64,000 bases of DNA from the NCBI RefSeq assembly GCF_009665255.1, contig NZ_CP035686.1:496001-560000 (forward strand), in the 5' to 3' direction. The notes under the pieces are model-generated. The model was given only the letters and a program-made list of their open reading frames with translations, did not search any database and was not told the origin of the DNA. This DNA is from Vibrio metoecus. GTDB lineage: Bacteria > Pseudomonadota > Gammaproteobacteria > Enterobacterales > Vibrionaceae. The translations under genes and the position numbers were made by a program. Below are positions 1-7,687 of the stretch, piece by piece (position 1 is the first letter of the stretch; every line of letters starts with the position of its first letter).

Positions 1-1
1 T

Positions 2-85
2 GCGGATTTATTCGTAGATCGTGATTGGAATGGGCAAGATTGTGAGTTGGTTTGGTTCAAATCTTCTAATTCTGTGCCAAAATAA
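2..85 (+). CDS. C-terminal end of an unrecognised protein (5' partial)
   Basis: The reading frame is open from the first bases and closes with TAA at 83-85, giving 27 residues that end in SSNSVPK. It sits 35 bp before the cytochrome gene on the same strand. The fragment is polar, with no recognisable motif, and is too short to assign. That it is the tail of a real gene is inferred from the open frame and position only. Confidence 0.5.
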   Translation, partial: ADLFVDRDWNGQDCELVWFKSSNSVPK

Positions 86-120
86 ATTCATAACTACCGA
101 TAATCTATAGGGATAATAAG

Positions 121-444
121 ATGGGGAAAGCAATCAAAAAAATGGCAATGGCACTTGTTCTCGGTGGAAGCTTATTGTCAGGTTCTGTGTTGGCTGGAGA
201 TGTGGCCGCAGGGCAAGCTAAGGCTGCGATTTGCGCCGCTTGCCATGGTATGGATGGGATCGCGGTGATTCCGGGTTATCCGAATTTAAAAGGTCAGAAT
301 GAACAATACATTACCACCTCGATCAAAGCGTATAAAAACAAAGAGCGCAATGGTGGCCTCGCCGTTGTTATGCAAGCGCAAGCCATGCTATTGAGTGAGG
401 ATGATATTGCCAACTTAGCGGCTTATTATTCTAGTCTGAAGTAA
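121..444 (+). CDS. Small periplasmic c-type cytochrome (c553/c554-like)
   Basis: A 107-residue protein. A signal peptide with a hydrophobic core ends in SVLA before GDVAAG, so export to the periplasm with cleavage near residue 25 is likely. One haem-binding CAACH motif lies at residues 38-42; Met84 or Met89 is the candidate sixth ligand, ahead of a C-terminal helix (DIANLAAYYSSL) typical of class I cytochromes c. The mature protein of about 80 residues fits the small single-haem electron carriers that serve terminal oxidases or reductases. The partner is not identifiable here, since no oxidase gene is adjacent. The gene is followed directly by its own hairpin terminator and so appears monocistronic. 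Confidence 0.85.
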   Translation: MGKAIKKMAMALVLGGSLLSGSVLAGDVAAGQAKAAICAACHGMDGIAVIPGYPNLKGQNEQYITTSIKAYKNKERNGGLAVVMQAQAMLLSEDDIANLAAYYSSLK

Positions 445-462
445 GCCCGCGTTTTGTTGAAT

Positions 463-487
463 GCCCAGGCTTTGCTTGGGCTTTTTA
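463..487 (+). terminator. Intrinsic terminator after the cytochrome gene
   Basis: The stem GCCCA (463-467) pairs with TGGGC (477-481) and is followed by TTTTT. Confidence 0.7.
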
Positions 488-547
488 TTGATTGTTATCG
501 GTCGCTGGCAGATAATGCCGTCACTGACCGTCGTTTAAGGGATGAAC

Positions 548-886
548 ATGAAAAAAATCGAAGCCATCATTAAGCCATTTAAACTCGATGATGTCCGCGA
601 GGCATTGGCCGAAGTCGGTATCACAGGTATGACCGTGTCTGAAGTCAAAGGATTTGGCCGTCAGAAAGGACACACTGAATTGTATCGCGGTGCCGAGTAT
701 ATGGTCGATTTCCTGCCCAAAGTGAAGCTAGAAATTGTCGTAACTGATGATGTTGCTGATCGCTGTGTCGATACGATTATTGAAACAGCTCAAACTGGAA
801 AAATCGGTGATGGTAAGATCTTTATCACTAGTGTTGAACGTGTTGTGCGTATTCGTACCGGTGAAGAAGATGAGGATGCGATTTAA
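548..886 (+). CDS. glnB: Nitrogen regulatory protein P-II (GlnB)
   Basis: A 112-residue P-II signalling protein. It binds ATP/ADP and 2-oxoglutarate, is uridylylated by GlnD under nitrogen limitation, and controls NtrB/NtrC and the glutamine synthetase adenylyltransferase GlnE. The T-loop carries the uridylylation site Tyr51 in GAEYMVDF, and the C-terminal signature GKIGDGKIF is present. An upstream ATG at 542 would add two residues, but it abuts the AAGGG at 536-540; the ATG at 548 has proper spacing and gives the canonical start MKKIEAI. No amtB is adjacent, which suggests GlnB rather than GlnK. A strong terminator follows. Confidence 0.96.
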   Translation: MKKIEAIIKPFKLDDVREALAEVGITGMTVSEVKGFGRQKGHTELYRGAEYMVDFLPKVKLEIVVTDDVADRCVDTIIETAQTGKIGDGKIFITSVERVVRIRTGEEDEDAI

Positions 887-915
887 GCATTCATCACTAC
901 TTTGTGTGTGTTAAC

Positions 916-944
916 AATAAGGAGCTGAGGCTCCTTATTTTGTT
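916..944 (+). terminator. Intrinsic terminator after glnB
   Basis: The perfect 10-bp stem AATAAGGAGC (916-925) / GCTCCTTATT (930-939) has a 4-nt loop and a T-rich tail. Confidence 0.85.
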
Positions 945-958
945 TCTAGGAGACATCG

Positions 959-1804
959 ATGAAAAAACGTTACTGGGCTATACCGCTATTACTTGTGGCG
1001 TTAGCGATAACGGCATTTTTCTCCATTTTTACTATACCCAGTCAGCCTGAACTGATCACCATCGGTCACAATCAGCAAGGAGAGCCTCTGCTGTGTTACC
1101 AAAATTCTCATGCACAAATTTTAGATAAATCACGACAAATCAATCTATTAGTATGGAATATTTACAAGCAGAATCGTCCGAGTTGGCAAACTGAGCTCTC
1201 TTTGCTCAGCGCATCTCAACAATTGTTGCTGTTACAAGAAGCGAATATGAATGAGGGACTCAAACAGTGGATTAACGATAATGGCTGGGATGGAACTCAA
1301 ACACGTGCGTTTGAAGCTTTCGGGGAGGCGGCAGGAGTCATAAACCTTGCGAAAGTAATGCCGATGATGGCGTGCGCTTACACACAAGTCGAACCTTGGT
1401 TGCGGTTGCCTAAATCAGGTATTTATGCTCGTTACCGTTTAAGTAATCAGCAAGAGTTGGCGGTGGTGAATTTGCATGCTGTCAACTTTACCTATGGCAC
1501 ACAAGAGTACCAACAACAGCTAACGGCCCTATTTGAAGAGCTACGTTCGTTTTCTGGCCCTGTCATTGTGGCTGGAGATTTTAACAGCTGGAGTGAGGCT
1601 CGCATGGCATTATTGAGTGCTAACTTGGCTTCGATTGGCTTACAAGAAGTGGTTTTTTCCCCTGACCTCCGTACCAAGTTCATTACTGGCATGCCGTTGG
1701 ATCATGTGTTTTATCGTGGCCTTGTTTTGAAAAAAGCAGAAGCGCCCAAATCGGACGCTTCTGACCATAATCCACTATTAGTAAGCTTTCAGTTAATCGA
1801 CTAA
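959..1804 (+). CDS. Endonuclease/exonuclease/phosphatase family protein (YafD-like)
   Basis: A 281-residue protein with an N-terminal hydrophobic segment (residues 6-25) that probably anchors it in the inner membrane, followed by an EEP-fold domain. Family motifs appear in order: LLVWNIYKQN, LLLQEANM (metal-binding Glu), VVNLHAVNF, VAGDFNSW, PLDHVFY and the C-terminal SDHNPLL. These are the catalytic Asp/His/Asn residues of Mg-dependent DNase I-like hydrolases. The substrate is unknown. Gene order with mltD, gloB, a methyltransferase, rnhA and dnaQ matches the E. coli yafD region, supporting orthology to the UPF0294/YafD family. The start is set by AGGAG five bases before the ATG. It converges on mltD with a gap of only about 20 bp. 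Confidence 0.85.
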   Translation: MKKRYWAIPLLLVALAITAFFSIFTIPSQPELITIGHNQQGEPLLCYQNSHAQILDKSRQINLLVWNIYKQNRPSWQTELSLLSASQQLLLLQEANMNEGLKQWINDNGWDGTQTRAFEAFGEAAGVINLAKVMPMMACAYTQVEPWLRLPKSGIYARYRLSNQQELAVVNLHAVNFTYGTQEYQQQLTALFEELRSFSGPVIVAGDFNSWSEARMALLSANLASIGLQEVVFSPDLRTKFITGMPLDHVFYRGLVLKKAEAPKSDASDHNPLLVSFQLID

Positions 1805-1824
1805 TATCATCGAGCTTGCACCGA

Positions 1825-3420
1825 TTATGCGCTGAATTTAGTCACATCCACGTACAGTTTTAGCTGCTGTCCGGGTTTTAGGTACTTATTGCTCTTTAAG
1901 GTATTCCACTTAACGATGTCAGTCGTTTTCACTTTGAATTTGCTGGCAATACTACTCAATGAATCACCTGAACGGACTTTGTAAGTCACGGTACGAATAA
2001 CGCCAGTCGGCTTGGTATCTTTCCATACCACCAATTTTTGCCCTTTACGCAGTGCGTCTTTAGGCGCCATGCCATTCCATTTCGCGAGCGATTGGTAAGA
2101 TACGTTATATTGCTTAGCGATGCTCCATAGGCTTTCACCAGAGTTGACGGTATGAGTCACCTGATACTGTCCACGAGGTACTGACTGTGTTTTCGCCAGA
2201 CGATTACTCACACTTAGAGCATAGGCTTTCTCATCTTTCACTGAAGTTGGAACAAACAGATAGCTACCAATGCGGATTTGGTTGTTAGCAATTTGGTTCG
2301 CCGCTTTGATGACTTTTGTCGTGGTGTTGTATTTATCGGCAATCGTGCTGAGCGTATCGCCAGATTTCACCTTATAACGTACTACTTTTATACCTTTGCC
2401 TCGATTTTCCTCAATGGCCGCATTAAAACGCTCGACTTTTTCTACCGGCAGTAATAACTGATGAGGTCCATTCGGGGCCGTCGCCCATTGGTTATAGGCT
2501 GGGTTTAAGCTTTGTAACTCTTTTACCGTCATGCCTGCGTATTGCGCGGCGATGGCAAGATCCAACTGCTCTTTCGGATCAACCATGGATAGCACTTGGC
2601 GGTTTTCTATTGTAGGGATAGAGATGCCGTATTTTTCCTGATTGGCGATCACATCAGCTAGCGCCATCAGTTTTGGTACATAGCTACTGGTCTCTTTAGG
2701 TAAATCGAGCGAGAAAAAGTCGATAGGTTTTCCGGCTTTTTGGTTGGCTTTGATCGCTCTGGCCACTCGCCCTTCGCCACTGTTATAAGCGGCAATTGCG
2801 TGGTACCAATCTCCGTTAAAGTGTTGGCTCAGCACCGTCATGTAATCGAGTGCAGCATCGGTGGCGGCTGAAACATCACGGCGACCGTCGTACCAGAAAT
2901 TTTGTTTTAGGCCGTAGCGTTTCCCCGTTGCTGAAACAAATTGCCATAAGCCAGCGGCACTTCCATGAGAGTAGGCAAAGGGGTCAAAGGAGCTTTCTAC
3001 AATCGGCAGCAGTACCAGTTCCATCGGTAGGCCACGTTGCTCGACTTTTTCGGTGATCAGATACAGAAAGGGCTCGGCACGGCTTGCAATGGCTTGCAGG
3101 TGGCCTGGGTTTTTGATGAACCATTCGCGATAAGTATCTACGCTCGGATCTTTCGGTATTCCGAGTTTTAATTGCATAGCAATGCGTTGCCATACATCGT
3201 CTTGTTCTTGTGGGGAAAGCTCCACATACTCTTCTTCTACGCTCTCGGTTGCTTCTGCTGGGAGCGTGGTCATGGTTTGTGGTTTACGCTTCTTTTTAAC
3301 CTTAACAGATTGAGTGGGCGGGTTTACCGCCTGATCATCTGATGTGGTTGTATCCACAGGTTGGGGGGCTTGACAGCCGACGAGCAGCAATGCCAATACC
3401 CAACTGAATTTAACTCGCAT
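1825..3420 (-). CDS. mltD: Membrane-bound lytic murein transglycosylase D
   Basis: A 531-residue lipoprotein. The lipobox LLVGC gives Cys16 as the lipidated residue. A goose-type SLT domain spans about residues 100-250, with the catalytic Glu142 in LPIVESSFDP and the family motifs GSAAGLWQF and AYNSGEGRV. Three LysM peptidoglycan-binding repeats follow at about 349-391, 423-465 and 480-523, each starting with a YKVxSGDTL-like motif. It cleaves the MurNAc-GlcNAc bond to yield 1,6-anhydromuropeptides during wall remodelling. Two to three LysM repeats are usual for MltD. It lies 71 bp downstream of gloB on the same strand and may be co-transcribed with it. Confidence 0.95.
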   Translation of the reverse strand: MRVKFSWVLALLLVGCQAPQPVDTTTSDDQAVNPPTQSVKVKKKRKPQTMTTLPAEATESVEEEYVELSPQEQDDVWQRIAMQLKLGIPKDPSVDTYREWFIKNPGHLQAIASRAEPFLYLITEKVEQRGLPMELVLLPIVESSFDPFAYSHGSAAGLWQFVSATGKRYGLKQNFWYDGRRDVSAATDAALDYMTVLSQHFNGDWYHAIAAYNSGEGRVARAIKANQKAGKPIDFFSLDLPKETSSYVPKLMALADVIANQEKYGISIPTIENRQVLSMVDPKEQLDLAIAAQYAGMTVKELQSLNPAYNQWATAPNGPHQLLLPVEKVERFNAAIEENRGKGIKVVRYKVKSGDTLSTIADKYNTTTKVIKAANQIANNQIRIGSYLFVPTSVKDEKAYALSVSNRLAKTQSVPRGQYQVTHTVNSGESLWSIAKQYNVSYQSLAKWNGMAPKDALRKGQKLVVWKDTKPTGVIRTVTYKVRSGDSLSSIASKFKVKTTDIVKWNTLKSNKYLKPGQQLKLYVDVTKFSA

Positions 3421-3491
3421 GTAACACAGCCTTTATTCTTCATGGCTGCTGATAATACTTGCCACTTTGTCTTGGTGACAAGCGACAAAAG

Positions 3492-4250
3492 TCAAAATTC
3501 ATTCTTCCATTCACGTAATGCAGTAAATATTGTGAGCGGATCCAGAGTTGACACTCGGTTAGCAACAGAGCGAATGACACTCGGTTCTTGTGTCCGTAAG
3601 AACGGATTTATCCATTTTTCACGCCCCAGTGTTGTGGGTAATGTGGGGTGATTTTGCGCGCGTAAACGGCTCACTTCATCGCGATAAATATGCAATTGTT
3701 CGTTTTCTGGCTCAACAGCGAGTGCAAAAGAAAGGTTGGAAGCGGTGTATTCGTGCGCACTGTAAACTTGGGTTTCTTCGGGCAAGGAAAGGAGTTTGTT
3801 AAGTGAGGCAAACATTTGTTCCATTGTTCCTTCAAACACTCGGCCACAACCTGCGGAAAAAAGTACATCTCCACAAAATAGCTTGCCGTCACCAACGTAA
3901 CCGATATGCCCTAAGGTGTGTCCCGGTAGACCGAGTACCATAAAGCGCTCATCAAACAGTTCGATTTGGTCTCCATCTTCTACCGGATGAGTCAAGGTGG
4001 GGATGGGTTCTTGTGCTGGCCCGACAACATGGGTGTTCGGAAATTGATGGATCAATTCGGCTACGCCACCAATATGATCATGATGATGATGGGTAATTAA
4101 GATGGCCTTCAAGTTCAAATCATGTTGTTTGAGATAGGCGAGAACAGGTTCAGCGCTGCCCGGATCGACAACAGCACAATCGCGATCGCTATTTTGGATC
4201 AGCCAGATGTAATTGTCGTTAAATGCGGGTATGCTTTTGATCTGTAACAT
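3492..4250 (-). CDS. gloB: Hydroxyacylglutathione hydrolase (glyoxalase II)
   Basis: A 252-residue metallo-beta-lactamase-fold enzyme that hydrolyses S-D-lactoylglutathione to D-lactate and glutathione, completing methylglyoxal detoxification. The binuclear metal motif THHHHDHIGG is present, followed by LPGHTLGHIGY, FCGDVLFSAGCGRVFEGT and YSAHEYTASNLSFA. The length fits GloB. The start is backed by GGAGAC upstream of the ATG. The gene is divergent from the methyltransferase gene, with 37 bp between the start codons, so the promoters must overlap. Confidence 0.96.
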   Translation of the reverse strand: MLQIKSIPAFNDNYIWLIQNSDRDCAVVDPGSAEPVLAYLKQHDLNLKAILITHHHHDHIGGVAELIHQFPNTHVVGPAQEPIPTLTHPVEDGDQIELFDERFMVLGLPGHTLGHIGYVGDGKLFCGDVLFSAGCGRVFEGTMEQMFASLNKLLSLPEETQVYSAHEYTASNLSFALAVEPENEQLHIYRDEVSRLRAQNHPTLPTTLGREKWINPFLRTQEPSVIRSVANRVSTLDPLTIFTALREWKNEF

Positions 4251-4287
4251 GAGTTGTCTCCGGTTACTTTAATGAAGCGGGTGAGCA

Positions 4288-5025
4288 ATGAAACCAGCAC
4301 GCAGTGATAAAGCGCTTGAAAATCCACACTCATGGTCGCAACTAAAAAATGGCCAGTGGGTGAGTGAATCCATCCAGACCCGTTTAGATGAATGGTGTCC
4401 CAAACTTTTTGGCTACCATATGTTAAAGCTCGGCGGTCTGAGCTGTGAGCTTGCCAGTTGTACTTGCAATATTCAACACCAAGTACACCTCGATATTGAA
4501 AATCCGTTGCATACGGTGATTGCCGATAAGTACGAACTGCCGTTTTTGGAGAAGAGTATTGATGTGGCGATTTTGGTGCATCAACTCGACTACAGTAACG
4601 ACCCCCACCGTTTATTACGAGAAGTTGACCGCGTGTTGATTGATGATGGCTATATCATTATCACCGGTTTTAACCCGATCAGTTTTATTGGTTTAGCCAG
4701 TCTGATGCCGTGGCGCAAGAATAACTTGCCATGGAGTGGGCGCATGTTTACGCCTAATCGCATCAAGGATTGGTTAGGCGTACTCAACTACCAAGTGATT
4801 GCTTGTGATCACTATGCCCTGTTTCCGATGCAGAAATACCGCCCATTTTGGACTTGGTTAGAAAATGGTCTTGGAGAATCTAGCTCGGCATTCGGCAGTC
4901 TTTACTTTATTGTGGCAAGGAAACGAACTTGCCCATTGAAGCCGATTCGTTCTAAGTGGCGTTTAAAGCGACGGCTCTCGCCTGTTGGCGTTAATTATCG
5001 AGTGAACAGTAAACCGCAGTCATAG
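4288..5025 (+). CDS. SAM-dependent methyltransferase (YafS-like)
   Basis: A 245-residue class I methyltransferase. The central part reads ADKYELPFLEKSIDVAILVHQLDY followed by PHRLLREVDRVLIDDGYIIITGFNP, matching motifs II-III of the methyltransferase_11 family (loss of a base or acid signal before DVAILVHQ, then a D/E-rich strand and the GFNP turn). The glycine-rich motif I is degenerate (KLGGLSCELA). The C-terminus is basic. The substrate is unknown. Its place between gloB and rnhA matches E. coli yafS, supporting orthology by synteny. Confidence 0.75.
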   Translation: MKPARSDKALENPHSWSQLKNGQWVSESIQTRLDEWCPKLFGYHMLKLGGLSCELASCTCNIQHQVHLDIENPLHTVIADKYELPFLEKSIDVAILVHQLDYSNDPHRLLREVDRVLIDDGYIIITGFNPISFIGLASLMPWRKNNLPWSGRMFTPNRIKDWLGVLNYQVIACDHYALFPMQKYRPFWTWLENGLGESSSAFGSLYFIVARKRTCPLKPIRSKWRLKRRLSPVGVNYRVNSKPQS

Positions 5026-5059
5026 TGGCACTTCTGCGGTTTTGGGGCGTTTATTGAGG

Positions 5060-5530
5060 TTATTTGGTGTCTGGTTGGTAACCCGTATCCTCTTCGGTTG
5101 GGTTTTCTGCTGCTTGTCGAGCTAGCTCATCACACATTTCATTTTCACGATGGCCAGCATGGCCTTTAACCCAGCGCCATTCGACTTGATGACGTGCCGT
5201 TTCACGATCTAATGCCTGCCACAGGTCGGCATTTTTAACGGGTTTTTTATCGGCAGTTTTCCACCCTCGCTGTTTCCAGTTATGGATCCACTGGGTAATG
5301 CCTTGACGAACGTATTGGCTGTCGGTGGTGAGGATGACATGGCAGGGCTCTTTGAGTGCTTGTAATGCCATGACGGCGGCGAGCATTTCCATCCGGTTAT
5401 TGGTGGTGAGGCGATAGCCACGAGCCAGTGTTTTTTCGACTTGCTTATAGCGCATTACCACGCCATAACCACCAGGGCCTGGATTGCCGAGGCAAGATCC
5501 ATCAGTGAAAATTTCCACCTGTTTGTTCAT
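5060..5530 (-). CDS. rnhA: Ribonuclease HI
   Basis: A 156-residue RNase HI that cuts the RNA strand of RNA-DNA hybrids. All catalytic positions are visible: Asp10 (FTDGSCLGNPGPGG), Glu48 (NNRMEMLA), Asp70 (TTDSQYV), His124 (KGHAGHREN) and Asp134 (CDELAR). The length is standard (E. coli 155). It is divergent from dnaQ with 56 bp between start codons, the conserved arrangement in gammaproteobacteria. Confidence 0.98.
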   Translation of the reverse strand: MNKQVEIFTDGSCLGNPGPGGYGVVMRYKQVEKTLARGYRLTTNNRMEMLAAVMALQALKEPCHVILTTDSQYVRQGITQWIHNWKQRGWKTADKKPVKNADLWQALDRETARHQVEWRWVKGHAGHRENEMCDELARQAAENPTEEDTGYQPDTK

Positions 5531-5586
5531 GATTTGATACTATTGGGTCACGCAAAGAATTGGCATAGTCTGACATAGATATCCTG

Positions 5587-6330
5587 ATGAATACTAGCAA
5601 CAATGCAGAATACCAACGCATCGTGGTGCTCGATACCGAAACCACAGGTATGAACCGCGAAGGCGGCCCCCATTATGAAGGGCATCGAATTATTGAAATC
5701 GGTGCTGTAGAGATCATCAATCGTAAGCTCACAGGGCGGCATTTTCACGTCTATTTAAAACCGGATCGCGAAATTCAACTAGAAGCGATTGAAGTACACG
5801 GTATTACCGATGAATTTCTGCGTGATAAACCAGAATACAAAGAGGTTCATGCTGAGTTTTTGGACTTCATTAAAGGTGCTGAACTGGTTGCCCATAACGC
5901 GCCGTTTGACGTCGGCTTTATGGACTATGAATTTGCTAAGTTAGGTGGTTCGATAGGTAAAACCACCGATTTTTGCAAAGTGACCGATACCTTGGCGATG
6001 GCCAAGCGGATTTTCCCTGGTAAACGCAATAATTTAGATATTTTGTGTGAACGGTACGGTATTGATAACTCACACCGAACGCTCCACGGCGCTTTGCTCG
6101 ATGCGGAGATCCTCGCTGACGTTTATCTATTGATGACAGGCGGGCAGACATCACTACAATTTTCAGCAAGCTCTCAAAATAGTGGGGAACTGGGCGCAGA
6201 ATCATTAAAACGCGCACGTTCCGGGCGAAAAGCGTTAAAGGTTTTACACGCTAGCGCCGATGAACTACAAGCACATCAAGAACGTTTGGATTTAGTCGCC
6301 AAAAGTGGCACTTGCCTCTGGCGCAATTAG
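5587..6330 (+). CDS. dnaQ: DNA polymerase III epsilon subunit (3'-5' proofreading exonuclease)
   Basis: A 247-residue DnaQ. The Exo I motif VVLDTETTG contains Asp16 and Glu18; Exo II is HNAPFDVGFMDYEF (Asp108); Exo III epsilon is HRTLHGALLDAEILA (His167, Asp172). A QTSLQF segment just after the exonuclease domain (about residues 187-192) looks like the beta-clamp-binding motif that E. coli DnaQ has at this place. The C-terminal tail should bind the polymerase alpha subunit. Divergent from rnhA; the next gene starts 8 bp downstream, so co-transcription is likely. Confidence 0.97.
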   Translation: MNTSNNAEYQRIVVLDTETTGMNREGGPHYEGHRIIEIGAVEIINRKLTGRHFHVYLKPDREIQLEAIEVHGITDEFLRDKPEYKEVHAEFLDFIKGAELVAHNAPFDVGFMDYEFAKLGGSIGKTTDFCKVTDTLAMAKRIFPGKRNNLDILCERYGIDNSHRTLHGALLDAEILADVYLLMTGGQTSLQFSASSQNSGELGAESLKRARSGRKALKVLHASADELQAHQERLDLVAKSGTCLWRN

Positions 6331-6338
6331 GAGTGGTT

Positions 6339-7598
6339 ATGGTGAGGATTCTCGCGGCGATAGTGGGATGTTTGATCAGTTTGAGTAGCTTGGCAGCAAA
6401 AGAGTCTTCAATGTCGCTGCTTGATAACCGTTTTCGTGTTGATCCCACTATTTCTCAAATTACCTTTGTCATTTACCGCGAAAAAGACTCTCAGCCTGTC
6501 GTGTTGGTTCGCCCAGATGGCACCAAATATTATCAGTGGCGTAATCCTGACAACGTACGTTGGTATCAGGAACCGTCAATGGACATTATTTCAATTGATA
6601 ATCCGATGCCAGGCCCTTGGCAAGCCATCGGAAAAGTCACGCCGAAAAACAATATTAAGTTGATCTCTAACCTACAATTAACCACCGATGTATTTCCAAT
6701 TCGAGTGTTTCAAGGTGAAGAGTTTAAATTTACCGCACGCTTGACGTCGGATGGTAAACCTTTGCTATTGCGAGACTTTCTTGATCGAGTCAACCTCAAA
6801 GTGACTTTTACTAAATTCGTTGAAAACGAAGACTCTTTAGCCAAAGAAGCGCGGCCGATCCCAGAAGTATTAGGAGAGTTTGCCGATGATGGTACGTTAC
6901 TGGATGAAAAGCCTGGCGATGGGGTCTTTACCGTTTCGTTAAAAATGTCGATTGAACCGGGCAAATACCGAGTTCGCATTACCTCGGGTAATGGTGTGTT
7001 TTTACGTGCTCAAGAACAAGAAGTACTAGTGTACCCAACACCAATTTCCACCACCTTTATTCAATCACGTGTAAAAGGCACGCCACATCAGGTGATATTC
7101 ACGGGTGAGCAGGGAATGGTTGAGCCGGGGTCGTTGCTCGCACATATCCGCCATCGCCATCCTTATCAAGATGATTATCTTGCTGAAGCTCAAGCTGGGA
7201 AAGAGTCTTTAACCGTGAAACTGCCAATTCCTTATGATGGTGAGTTTGGCAATTACTCTTGGGATGGAAGCGTGTGGGCAACGGAGCTGGCTTCGCAGCG
7301 TGGGCTTTATTTTCCAATTAGTGACCAAACTTACAGTGTGGTTGATGAGTTAAACATTGCGGAAGTTCGTCGAATTCAAGAAGAAGAAGAGGCTCAGCGT
7401 CTTAAGAAAGAACAAGAGCAATTGATGATTCAGATGCGTGAAGAGCAGCGTAGCCGCAATATGATGTACATCATCGTGGGCAATCTGGTCGTGCTGGTTT
7501 TGGTGCTAGTCGTGTGGTTTGTGTTACGAAAAATCAAGATGAAAAAAGCGGCTCAACCTGAAATGCAGTTGAACATGCCACCTAAAAAGGGCAAGTAA
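6339..7598 (+). CDS. TIGR03503-type membrane-anchored protein of unknown function
   Basis: A 419-residue protein. The start at 6339 is preferred because TAGGAG lies six bases upstream; a start at 6312 would overlap dnaQ. An N-terminal signal peptide (VRILAAIVGCLISLSSLAA) is followed by a large beta-rich region of about 340 residues, a charged helix with EEEEAQRLKKEQEQ, and one C-terminal transmembrane segment (about MMYIIVGNLVVLVLVLVVWF) with a basic cytoplasmic tail. The topology is therefore periplasmic domain, single TM, short cytosolic end. It resembles the family TIGR03503 found in Vibrio and relatives by length and layout, recalled rather than searched. Function unknown. Confidence 0.65.
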   Translation: MVRILAAIVGCLISLSSLAAKESSMSLLDNRFRVDPTISQITFVIYREKDSQPVVLVRPDGTKYYQWRNPDNVRWYQEPSMDIISIDNPMPGPWQAIGKVTPKNNIKLISNLQLTTDVFPIRVFQGEEFKFTARLTSDGKPLLLRDFLDRVNLKVTFTKFVENEDSLAKEARPIPEVLGEFADDGTLLDEKPGDGVFTVSLKMSIEPGKYRVRITSGNGVFLRAQEQEVLVYPTPISTTFIQSRVKGTPHQVIFTGEQGMVEPGSLLAHIRHRHPYQDDYLAEAQAGKESLTVKLPIPYDGEFGNYSWDGSVWATELASQRGLYFPISDQTYSVVDELNIAEVRRIQEEEEAQRLKKEQEQLMIQMREEQRSRNMMYIIVGNLVVLVLVLVVWFVLRKIKMKKAAQPEMQLNMPPKKGK

Positions 7599-7626
7599 TC
7601 TTGGTTCAACCTTGTGTTGAGTGGAG

Positions 7627-7662
7627 ATAAAAAGGGAGACATTTCGTCTCCCTTTGTTTTTT
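7627..7662. terminator. Bidirectional terminator between the TIGR03503 gene and fadE
   Basis: The stem AAAGGGAGAC (7631-7640) / GTCTCCCTTT (7646-7655) has T runs on both exits and serves two convergent genes. Confidence 0.85.
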
Positions 7663-7687
7663 AATCATGCGGCTGGTATGGCGTAAA

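Noticed and set aside
2850..3056. Plus-strand and out-of-frame ORFs inside mltD, fadE and flagellar genes
   Set aside because: They are shadows of well-supported genes with normal codon use in the main frame.
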